Shown here: positions 49,241 through 56,517 of the stretch, piece by piece
Position numbering within the stretch: position 1 is the first letter of the stretch
Layout of the letters: every line of letters begins with the position of its first letter
From: Streptomyces sp. YPW6
GTDB taxonomy: Bacteria > Actinomycetota > Actinomycetes > Streptomycetales > Streptomycetaceae
Assembly (NCBI RefSeq): GCF_018866325.1
Contig: NZ_CP076457.1
Location: forward strand, 1,426,001 to 1,490,000
Direction: 5' to 3'
Length of the DNA stretch: 64,000 nt
The notes under the pieces: model-generated
Told to the model about the DNA's origin: nothing
Databases searched by the model: none
What the model saw: the letters and a program-made list of their open reading frames with translations, nothing else
Program-made: the position numbers and the translations under genes

Positions 49241-50521
49241 ATGAGCGAGGTGGATACGGTGGTTGCCATGACGGATCAACCAGAGCCCGAGCCCGATCGG
49301 CGCGACGCACCCCGGCTCACCACCCGGCAGGCGGCCGAGCTGCTGGGCGTGAAGGCGGAGACGGTGTACGCCTACGTCAGCCGGGGCCAGCTCAGCAGCG
49401 TCCGGGCCGCCGGGGGGCGGGGCAGCACGTTCGACGCCGAGGAGGTCCGGGCGCTGGCGCGGCGTTCGGGGCGCCGGGACCCGGCCCCGGCCGGAGGCGA
49501 CCTGGTCTTCCGGACCGCCATCACGCTCATCGAGGGCGACCGCTGCTACTTCCGCGGGGTCGATGCGACGGAGCTGGCCCGGCAGTACGGCTACGAGGAG
49601 GTCGCCGAGTGGTTGTGGACGGGTGAGCCGCGCCCCGGTGCCCGGTTCTCCGCACCCGCCGGGACCCTCGCGGCGGCCCGCAGGGCGGTCGAGGCGCTGC
49701 CAGCGCACAGCGGTTCCACGGACCGGCTGCGGGTGGCGGTGACGGCCGCAGCGGCCACGGATCCACTGCGGTTCGACCTGTCGCCGGAGGCGGTGCTGAA
49801 CAGCGCACGGGGGCTGATCCCGACGCTGGTCGGCGCGTTGCCCGTGCTGGGCGGTCCGGCGGCAGACGGGGGTCCGCTGGCGGCGGAGCTGTGGTCACGG
49901 CTCACCCCGGAGCCCGCCGACGCCCCCTCCCTCGCCGTGCTGGACGCGGCCCTGGCACTGCTGGTCGACCACGACCTGGCGGCCTCCACCCTGGCCGCGC
50001 GGGTCGCCGCCTCCGCGCGGGCCCACCCGTACGCGGTGGTCTCGGCGGGCCTCGGCGTACTGGAGGGGCCGCTCCACGGGGCGGCGAGCGGCCTGACGCA
50101 CCGGCTGCTCCGGGAAGCGGTGGACCGGGGCAGCGCGGTCCCCGTCGTCGCCGACCATCTGCGGACCGGGCGGCGGGTACCCGGCCTCGGCCACCGGCTG
50201 TACCGGGGCGAGGACCCCCGGGCGACGGTCCTCTTCGAGCTGCTGGCGGACGTGCCGCAGGCGGCCGAGGCGCTGGCGGCCGCCCGTGAGGTGGTGGACA
50301 CGACGGCGCGGCACGCCCCGCTGCACGCCAACATCGACCTGGCCCTGGCCGCCTTGTCGGTCTCCCGGGGGATGGCGGCGGACGCGGGCGAGACCGTGTT
50401 CGCGGTGTCCCGTACGGCGGGCTGGATCGCCCACGCGCTGGAGGAGTACGGGGAGCGCCCGCTCCGCATCCGGCCGAGCGGGCAGTACAGCGGGCCCCGG
50501 CCCCCGCAGCCGCTCCCCTGA
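49241..50521 (+). CDS. Helix-turn-helix/citrate-synthase fusion protein
   Basis: 426 residues from the ATG at 49241; no ribosome site, so either leaderless or started at the ATG at 49268. Residues about 25-80: MerR/excisionase-type HTH (RLTTRQAAELLGVKAETVYA, then YVSRGQLSSVR). From 95: citrate synthase fold with both catalytic His (GPLHGAASGLTHRLL, GLGHRLYRGEDPR), the Asp in HANIDLALAAL and the Arg in RIRPSGQYSGP. The active site thus looks complete. Probably a DNA-binding sensor of oxaloacetate, citrate or acyl-CoA that controls the divergent citrate synthase gene and itself; it may be enzymatically active too. Confidence 0.87.
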   Translation: MSEVDTVVAMTDQPEPEPDRRDAPRLTTRQAAELLGVKAETVYAYVSRGQLSSVRAAGGRGSTFDAEEVRALARRSGRRDPAPAGGDLVFRTAITLIEGDRCYFRGVDATELARQYGYEEVAEWLWTGEPRPGARFSAPAGTLAAARRAVEALPAHSGSTDRLRVAVTAAAATDPLRFDLSPEAVLNSARGLIPTLVGALPVLGGPAADGGPLAAELWSRLTPEPADAPSLAVLDAALALLVDHDLAASTLAARVAASARAHPYAVVSAGLGVLEGPLHGAASGLTHRLLREAVDRGSAVPVVADHLRTGRRVPGLGHRLYRGEDPRATVLFELLADVPQAAEALAAAREVVDTTARHAPLHANIDLALAALSVSRGMAADAGETVFAVSRTAGWIAHALEEYGERPLRIRPSGQYSGPRPPQPLP

Positions 50522-50592
50522 CCAGGTCTCCGACCCGCCGGAGCCCCCGCGTCCGGACCAAGGGCCTTCCGAGGACGCGGATCAGCTACGGA

Positions 50593-51612
50593 TCACCGGG
50601 AACTCGCGCGCGGGGGCTGGGCGGTGGACCCCCGCACCACCAGCTCCGGCTCGAAGAGCAGCTCGTCCGAGGGCACGGCCCGCCCGCCGATCTGCACCGA
50701 GAGCAGTTCCACGGCGGCGCGCCCCATGGCCTCGATGGGCTGGCGGACCGTGGTGAGGGGCGGCTCGGTGCAGTTCATGAAGGCCGAGTCGTCGTAGCCG
50801 ACGACCGAGACGTCGTCGGGCACCGAGAGCCCCCGGCGACGGACCGCGCGCACGGCGCCCAGCGCGAGCGGGTCACTGGCGCAGATGATGCCCGTGACTC
50901 CGCGCTCCAACAGCCGCGTCGCGGCGGCCTGCCCGCCCTCCAGCGAGAACATGGCCCGCGCCACCCGCTCGTCGGGGATGCTCGTGCCGGTCTCCTCGGC
51001 CAGCACCCGGGCGGCGGCGAGCTTGCGCTGGGAGGGCACGTGGTCGGACGGCCCGAGGACGAGGCCGATGCGCTCGTGGCCGAGCGAGACCAGGTGGCGC
51101 CAGGCCTGCTCGACGGCGACGGAGTCGTCGCAGGAGACGCCGGGGAAGCCGAGGTGCTCGATGGCCGCGTTGATCAGCACGACGGGGATCTTGCGGTCGG
51201 CGAGCACCTTGTAGTGGTCGTGCGGGGCGTCGGCCTGGTGATAGAGACCGCCCGCGAAGACCACCCCGGAGACCTGCTGCTGGAGGAGCAGCTCGACGTA
51301 GTCGGCCTCGGAGACGCCGCCCTTGGTCTGGGTGCAGAGCACCGGCGTCAGCCCCTGCTGGGCGAGCGCGCCGCCGACCACTTCGGCGAAGGCCGGGAAG
51401 ATCGGGTTCTGCAGCTCGGGAAGGACGAGACCGACCAGCCGGGCCCGTTCGCCGCGCAGCTGGGTCGGGCGCTCGTAGCCGAGGACGTCCAGCGCGGAGA
51501 GAACGGCCTGCCTGGTGGCGTCGGAGACGCCCGGCTTGCCGTTCAGCACCCGGCTGACCGTCGCCTCGCTGACTCCCACCTTCTGGGCCACTTGAGCAAG
51601 TCGTCGCGTCAT
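50593..51612 (-). CDS. LacI-family transcriptional regulator
   Basis: 339 residues. HTH at the N-terminus: TRRLAQVAQKVGVSEATVSR, VLNGKPGVSDATRQAVLSAL with hinge. Periplasmic-binding-protein-like sugar domain: LVGLVLPELQNPIFPAFAEV, GISCASDPLALGAVRA-type segment and SVVGYDDSAFMNCTEPPLTT. The ATG at 51612 has no ribosome site, but TAATCT ends seven bases before it on the coding strand, as in leaderless genes. Repeats with the core GCGCAAG just upstream suggest autoregulation. No sugar transporter genes adjoin, so targets are elsewhere. Confidence 0.87.
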   Translation of the reverse strand: MTRRLAQVAQKVGVSEATVSRVLNGKPGVSDATRQAVLSALDVLGYERPTQLRGERARLVGLVLPELQNPIFPAFAEVVGGALAQQGLTPVLCTQTKGGVSEADYVELLLQQQVSGVVFAGGLYHQADAPHDHYKVLADRKIPVVLINAAIEHLGFPGVSCDDSVAVEQAWRHLVSLGHERIGLVLGPSDHVPSQRKLAAARVLAEETGTSIPDERVARAMFSLEGGQAAATRLLERGVTGIICASDPLALGAVRAVRRRGLSVPDDVSVVGYDDSAFMNCTEPPLTTVRQPIEAMGRAAVELLSVQIGGRAVPSDELLFEPELVVRGSTAQPPRASSR

Positions 51613-51614
51613 GA

Positions 51615-51651
51615 GCGCAAGATTAGCGCAAGAAACGCAAGCAGATTGCGT
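51615..51651. promoter_or_regulatory. Candidate LacI-type operators upstream of the lacI-family gene
   Basis: GCGCAAGA at 51615-51622 and 51626-51633 (11-base spacing), and an inverted repeat ACGCAA-GCAGA-TTGCGT at 51635-51651. They overlap the presumed -10 (51620-51625) of the gene. Confidence 0.6.
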
Positions 51652-51857
51652 TGATGGTGAAGTGCTCGAGCCGGTCGGGGAGGCACCGCTGAAACGCTCA
51701 CAGACACGACGGCCGGAGGCAAGGGCCGCGCGGGGCAGGCGCCCCGCACTTTCCGGCCGGTGCGCGCAACGGGCAGCCCCCGGGCCGTGCGGGCACACGG
51801 CCCGGGACCGGGCGACGGGATTTCCGCCCCGGCTGCCCGGCCCTTACCGTCTCTACG

Positions 51858-53543
51858 ATGAACGCCCCACCGCCCCCCGGCCGGGGACCGCGCCGGTTCG
51901 GCTGGCCCCAGCGGGTCTTCTCCCAGGTCCTGCTGATGCAGCTGGCCATCATCACCGGCGTGACGGTCCTGGTCACCGGCCTCTTCCTGGCCCCTCTCAG
52001 CGACCAGCTGGACGACCAGGCGATGCGCCGCGCCCTGGCCATCGCCCAGTCCACCGCCGCCCGGCCGGACATCGTGGAGAACCTGAGCAGCACGGACCCG
52101 TCGGACGGGGGCCCCGTCCAGGCGGCCGCCGAGCGGATCAGGCGGGCGACCGGCGCGGAGTACGTCGTCGTCATGAACCAGCGCGGGGTGCGCTGGTCGC
52201 ATCCCGACATCCACCGGATCGGCGCGGTCGTCTCCACCGACCCCGGTGAGGCGCTGCGCGGTCGCGAGGTGATGGAGATCGACAGCGGCACCCTCGGCCG
52301 CTCGGCACGGGGGAAGGTGCCGTTGACCGGCCCGTCCGGCGAGGTGATCGGCGCGGTGTCGGTGGGGATCGCGTACGACAGCGTCCGCGCGCGGCTCCTC
52401 GCGGCGATCCCGGGGCTGTTCGCGTACGCGGGCGGGGCCCTGGCCGTCGGAGCGCTCGCCGCGTATCTGATCTCCCGCCGGTTGCAGCGGCGGACCCACG
52501 ACCTGGCGTTCTCCGACATCTCCGCGCTGCTGACCGAACGCGAGGCCATGCTGCACGGCATCCGCGAAGGAGTCGTCGCCCTCGACGGGGCCGGCCGTGT
52601 CCGGCTGCTGAACGACGAGGCGCAGCGGCTGCTGGGGCTGGGCCCGGAGGCGGCGGGCCGCCCGCTGGAGGAGGTCCTGGGCGACGGGAGGACCACGGAC
52701 GTACTGGCCGGGCGGGTGATCGGCGACGACCTGCTTGCGGTACGGGGCAGCCGGGTGCTGCTGGCCAACCGGATGCCCACGGACGACGGCGGAGCCGTGG
52801 TGACCCTGCGCGACCGGACCGAGCTGGAGCACCTGGGCCGCGAACTCGACTCCACCACGGGGCTGATCGACGCCCTGCGCGCCCAGGACCACGAGCACGC
52901 GAACCGGCTGCACACCCTGCTGGGGCTGCTGGAACTGGAGATGCACGAGGACGCGATGGATTTCGTGACCGAGGTGGTCGGTGTGCACCGGGCGACGGCC
53001 GAGCAGGTCACGGAGAAGGTCCAGGACCCGCTGCTGGCCGCTCTCCTCGTCGGCAAGACGACGGTCGCCGCCGAGCGCGGTGTCTCGCTGCGGCCGGCCC
53101 CCGGCACGCTGCTGCCGGACCGGGTGGTCGATCCCCGGGGGCTGGTGACGGTGGTGGGCAACCTCGTCGACAACGCCCTGGACGCGGCGGCCGGATCGGA
53201 CGGGGCCCGGATCGAGGTCGGTCTGCGTGCCGAGGGCCGTACGGTGATCCTGGAGGTGGGCGACAGCGGCCCCGGCGTCCCGCCGGACCGGCACGCGTCG
53301 ATCTTCACGGAGGGCTGGTCCACCAAGGACGTCCCGGCGCACGGCAAGCGCGGCCTCGGCCTCGCTCTCGTGCGCAGGCTCGCGGAACGCCAGGGAGGCA
53401 GTGTGACGGTGTCCGGGGCGGACGGGGGCGGCGCGGTGTTCACGGTCGTCCTGCCGGAGGCGCTGGCGGAGCCCGCCACAGCGTCCCCGGACGGTGGGCC
53501 GCCGCATCCCACGCATCCGGTGACGACGGGAGAGCGGTCGTGA
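51858..53543 (+). CDS. Sensor histidine kinase, CitA/DcuS type
   Basis: 561 residues. Two membrane helices (about 23-46 and 190-212) flank an extracytoplasmic PDC/PAS sensor of about 140 residues containing a VVVMNQRGVRWSHPD strand, as in citrate and C4-dicarboxylate sensors. A cytoplasmic PAS domain follows (REGVVALDGAGRVRLLNDEA), then the unusual H-box LRAQDHEHANRLHTLLGLLE typical of the Spo0B-like CitA/DcuS group, and HATPase motifs NLVDNALDAA, GDSGPGVPP and KRGLGLALV. Senses an external carboxylate, likely citrate or a relative. Overlaps its regulator gene by four bases. Confidence 0.92.
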   Translation: MNAPPPPGRGPRRFGWPQRVFSQVLLMQLAIITGVTVLVTGLFLAPLSDQLDDQAMRRALAIAQSTAARPDIVENLSSTDPSDGGPVQAAAERIRRATGAEYVVVMNQRGVRWSHPDIHRIGAVVSTDPGEALRGREVMEIDSGTLGRSARGKVPLTGPSGEVIGAVSVGIAYDSVRARLLAAIPGLFAYAGGALAVGALAAYLISRRLQRRTHDLAFSDISALLTEREAMLHGIREGVVALDGAGRVRLLNDEAQRLLGLGPEAAGRPLEEVLGDGRTTDVLAGRVIGDDLLAVRGSRVLLANRMPTDDGGAVVTLRDRTELEHLGRELDSTTGLIDALRAQDHEHANRLHTLLGLLELEMHEDAMDFVTEVVGVHRATAEQVTEKVQDPLLAALLVGKTTVAAERGVSLRPAPGTLLPDRVVDPRGLVTVVGNLVDNALDAAAGSDGARIEVGLRAEGRTVILEVGDSGPGVPPDRHASIFTEGWSTKDVPAHGKRGLGLALVRRLAERQGGSVTVSGADGGGAVFTVVLPEALAEPATASPDGGPPHPTHPVTTGERS

Positions 53544-54214
53544 TCGAGGTCCTGATCGTCGACGACGACGTGCGGGTGGCGCGGATCAACGCGGCGTACG
53601 TCGCCAGGGTCCCCGGCTTCCGGGTGGCCGCGCAGGCCCACTCGGCGGCCGGGGCGCTGGCGGCGGTCGAGGCCGCTCCGGTGGACCTGATCCTGCTGGA
53701 CCACTACCTGCCCGACCGCAACGGTCTCGCCGTCGTACGGGAGCTGCGCCGCCACGGGTGCCAGGCCGACGTGATCATGGTGACCGCCGCCCGGGACGTC
53801 GCGACCGTGCAGGACGCGATGCGGCACGGTGCGCTCCAGTACCTGGTGAAGCCGTTCACGTACGCCGGCCTGCGGGCGAAGCTGGAGGCGTACGCGGCTC
53901 TGCGGCGCACGCTCGACGGGGGCGGTGAGGCCGAGCAGGCGGAGGTGGACCGGCTCTTCGGCGCGTTGTGGGCCACGGCCGAGCCGCCTCTCCCCAAGGG
54001 CCACTCCCCCACCACCGCCGAGCTCGTCCGAGGGGCCCTGCGCGGCGCGGACGGCCCGCTCTCCGCGCAGGAGATCGCCGACAGCGCGGGGATGAGCCGG
54101 CAGACGGCCCAGCGCTACCTGAAGCTGCTGGAGCGCACCGGCAAGGTCCGGCTGACCCTGCGGTACGGCGAGACGGGCCGCCCGGAACACCGGTACACCT
54201 GGGCCGCGGGCTGA
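53540..54214 (+). CDS. Response regulator, CitB/DcuR type
   Basis: 224 residues from the GTG in the GTGA overlap. Receiver with VLIVDDDVRVARINAAYV, Asp in LILLDHYLPDRNGL and Lys in QYLVKPFTYAGL. The C-terminal part is a helix-turn-helix with LSAQEIADSAGMSRQTAQRY and a wing. It forms an operon with the CitA-like kinase; in relatives it activates carboxylate uptake genes. The convergent acetate-type symporter is the nearest candidate target, but the regulator's own binding site is not evident. Confidence 0.92.
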   Translation: MIEVLIVDDDVRVARINAAYVARVPGFRVAAQAHSAAGALAAVEAAPVDLILLDHYLPDRNGLAVVRELRRHGCQADVIMVTAARDVATVQDAMRHGALQYLVKPFTYAGLRAKLEAYAALRRTLDGGGEAEQAEVDRLFGALWATAEPPLPKGHSPTTAELVRGALRGADGPLSAQEIADSAGMSRQTAQRYLKLLERTGKVRLTLRYGETGRPEHRYTWAAG

Positions 54215-54242
54215 GCCGGCGACCGCGGCCCCCTTGCGCCGC

Positions 54243-55835
54243 TCAGGCAGCCCCGGCCCCCGTCAGCGCCCTCACCTCGGCCTCGGCGTGCCTGGCCTCG
54301 TCGGGCGGCTCGGGCGAGGTGACCGTACCGATCCAGCCCGCCAGAAAGCCGAGCGGGATCGAGACCAGGCCCGGGTTCTCCAGGGGGAAGACCTGGAAGT
54401 CGACGCCGGGGAACAGCGACGTCGGGCTGCCCGAGACGACGGGTGAGACCAGCACCAGGACGACGGCGGGGATCAGCCCGCCGTAGACCGCCCAGACCGC
54501 ACCCCGGGTGGTGAAGTTGCGCCAGAACAGCGAGTAGAGCAGGGCCGGGAGGTTCGCCGAGGCGGCCACGGCGAAGGCGAGGCCCACCAGGAAGGCGACG
54601 TTGAGGTCCTGGGCGAGGAGCCCGAAACCGATCGCGACCGCACCGATCCCGGCGGCGGCGGTACGCGCCACGGCGACCTCGCTGTGCTTCCTGCGTCCGG
54701 GGCGGCGGAGCGAGGCATAGAGGTCGTGGGCGACCGAGGCGGAAGAGGCGAGCGTGATACCCGCGACGACGGCCAGGATGGTGGCGAAGGCGATGGCGGC
54801 GACCACGGCGAAGAGAACCGTTCCACCGGTGGAGCCCTCACCGCCGCCGAGATCCAACGCCAGCAGCGGGATCGCGGTGTTGCCCGCCGCGTTCGACGCG
54901 CGGACCTCGGCGGAGCCGACGAGCGCGGCGGCGCCGAACCCGAGGACGATCGTCATCAGATAGAAGCTGCCGATCAGGCCGATGGACCAGACGACGGACC
55001 GGCGCGCCGCGCGGGCGGTGGGCACGGTGTAGAAGCGCGACAGGATGTGCGGCAGCCCGGCCGTGCCGAGAACCAGGGCCACCCCCAGGCTGATGAAGTC
55101 GAAGCGCGAGGTCCAGTCCCCGCCGTACCGCAGGCCGGGGGCGAGGAAGTCCTTGCCGTGGCCGCTGCGTTCGGCTGCGGTGTCGAGCAGGCTGTTGACG
55201 TTCCCGTGGAAGTGGACCAGGACGAGCACGGTGAGCGCGACGGCTCCGGCCATCAGCAGGACGGACTTGACGATCTGGATCCAGGTGGTCGCGCGCATGC
55301 CGCCGAAGGACACGTAGATCACCATGAGGGCGCCGACCCCGACCACGGTCCAGGACCGGGCCGCGTCGCTCGTACCGCCCAGCAGCAGGGCCACCAGGCT
55401 GCCCGCTCCGACCATCTGCGCGACCAGATACAGCACGGAGACGGTGACGGACGAGGTACCGACGGCCGTACGCACCGGGCGCTCGGCCATCCGTGCGGCG
55501 ACCACGTCGGCCAGGGTGAACCGACCGCAGTTGCGGACGAGCTCGGCGACGAGCAGCAGGACGACCAGCCAGGCGACGAGGAAGCCGACCGAGTAGAGCA
55601 TGCCGTCGTAGCCGAAGAGGGCGATCAGCCCGGAGATGCCGAGGAAGGAGGCCGCCGACATGTAGTCACCGGCGATGGCGAATCCGTTCTCCATGGGAGA
55701 GAACAGACGTCCGCCGGCGTAGAACTCCTCGGCGGAGCCCTGCCGGTTGCGGCCGACCCAGGTGGTGATGAAGAGCGTCACCGCGATGAACGCGCTGAAC
55801 AGCAGCAGGGCGAGGGTCTGGTGGTCCTCTTTCAC
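54243..55835 (-). CDS. Acetate/monocarboxylate symporter, SSS family (ActP/MctC-like)
   Basis: 530 residues from the GTG at 55835, overlapping the DUF485 gene stop by four bases. About 13 membrane helices; RNRQGSAEEFYAGGRLFSPM and GFAIAGDYMSAASFLGISG near the N-terminus are hallmarks of the ActP/MctC acetate branch of sodium:solute symporters. Imports acetate, propionate or pyruvate with a cation. Its product would feed acetyl-CoA to the citrate synthase genes upstream. Partner is the DUF485 protein. Confidence 0.92.
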   Translation of the reverse strand: MKEDHQTLALLLFSAFIAVTLFITTWVGRNRQGSAEEFYAGGRLFSPMENGFAIAGDYMSAASFLGISGLIALFGYDGMLYSVGFLVAWLVVLLLVAELVRNCGRFTLADVVAARMAERPVRTAVGTSSVTVSVLYLVAQMVGAGSLVALLLGGTSDAARSWTVVGVGALMVIYVSFGGMRATTWIQIVKSVLLMAGAVALTVLVLVHFHGNVNSLLDTAAERSGHGKDFLAPGLRYGGDWTSRFDFISLGVALVLGTAGLPHILSRFYTVPTARAARRSVVWSIGLIGSFYLMTIVLGFGAAALVGSAEVRASNAAGNTAIPLLALDLGGGEGSTGGTVLFAVVAAIAFATILAVVAGITLASSASVAHDLYASLRRPGRRKHSEVAVARTAAAGIGAVAIGFGLLAQDLNVAFLVGLAFAVAASANLPALLYSLFWRNFTTRGAVWAVYGGLIPAVVLVLVSPVVSGSPTSLFPGVDFQVFPLENPGLVSIPLGFLAGWIGTVTSPEPPDEARHAEAEVRALTGAGAA

Positions 55836-56308
55836 CGTCCGGCCCCTCTCGTCATCTCCTGGGTGTCCCAGCGCAGATCGAGCGCGGCCCGGTCCCTGCG
55901 CAGCCGCGCGTGCCGTGCGTACGCCCAGGTGAGCAGGAACGTGGTGAGGAACTGGCCGAGACCCGCCACCATCGCGACGTTGACCGCTCCGGCGACCGGG
56001 CGGGCCATCAGAGCCGGGGCGGTGGTCGCGGCGACGACGTAGCCGAGATACCAGAGCAGGAAGGCGAGGGCGGCGGGCACCACGAAGCGGCGGTAGCGGC
56101 GGCGCACCTCGCGGAAGGCCTCGCTGCGGTGCACTTCCAGATAGATCTCGGACGGGACGGGCCGGAGGTCCGGCCCGTCCGCACCGGACACGTCGAGGGT
56201 CGCGGCACTCCCCGCACCGTCCTGGTCGCCCCGGCCGGGCGCCGGCACGTCGTCCCACGGGTCGTCGAGCCGCACTCCCGCGGCCTCCGGCCCTGCTTCC
56301 TTCTCCAC
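55832..56308 (-). CDS. DUF485 membrane protein, symporter partner (YjcH-like)
   Basis: 158 residues from the GTG at 56308 with AGGGGAG seven bases before it. An acidic N-terminus of about 55 residues (longer than usual) precedes the DUF485 domain: EIYLEVHRSEAFREVRRRYR, FVVPAALAFLLWYLGYVVAA, then FLTTFLLTWAYARHARLRRD. Two membrane helices. DUF485 proteins are encoded with acetate symporters and may be small stabilising subunits. Confidence 0.88.
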   Translation of the reverse strand: MEKEAGPEAAGVRLDDPWDDVPAPGRGDQDGAGSAATLDVSGADGPDLRPVPSEIYLEVHRSEAFREVRRRYRRFVVPAALAFLLWYLGYVVAATTAPALMARPVAGAVNVAMVAGLGQFLTTFLLTWAYARHARLRRDRAALDLRWDTQEMTRGAGR

Positions 56309-56469
56309 CGAACAACTCCCCTGATCCGCGGACCTTTTCGGCCACACGGCCAACGATGGGCGGTTCAGGCGGATCCCGGGCGCGTCCTTCGCCCGACTTC
56401 ACCCCTTCAGGTGACAGATATCCCGGACGGCTGCGCGCTTCCCCGACAGGGCCCCGGGAAACACACGCG

Positions 56470-56502
56470 GCCCCCGCCCGGCGGGACCGGGGCGGGGGCC
56501 GT
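56470..56502. terminator. Terminator after parE
   Basis: CGGCCCCCGCCC (56470-56481) pairs with GGGCGGGGGCCG nearby; it lies 16 bases past the parE stop on the minus strand. Confidence 0.7.
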
Positions 56503-56517
56503 GCGGGACGGGCGGTG

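Noticed and set aside
46857..49310. Long minus-strand frame linking the CobW gene to the region beyond citrate synthase
   Set aside because: The extension is antisense to nothing conserved and lies in another frame of the citrate synthase gene; TTG 47978 has a ribosome site.
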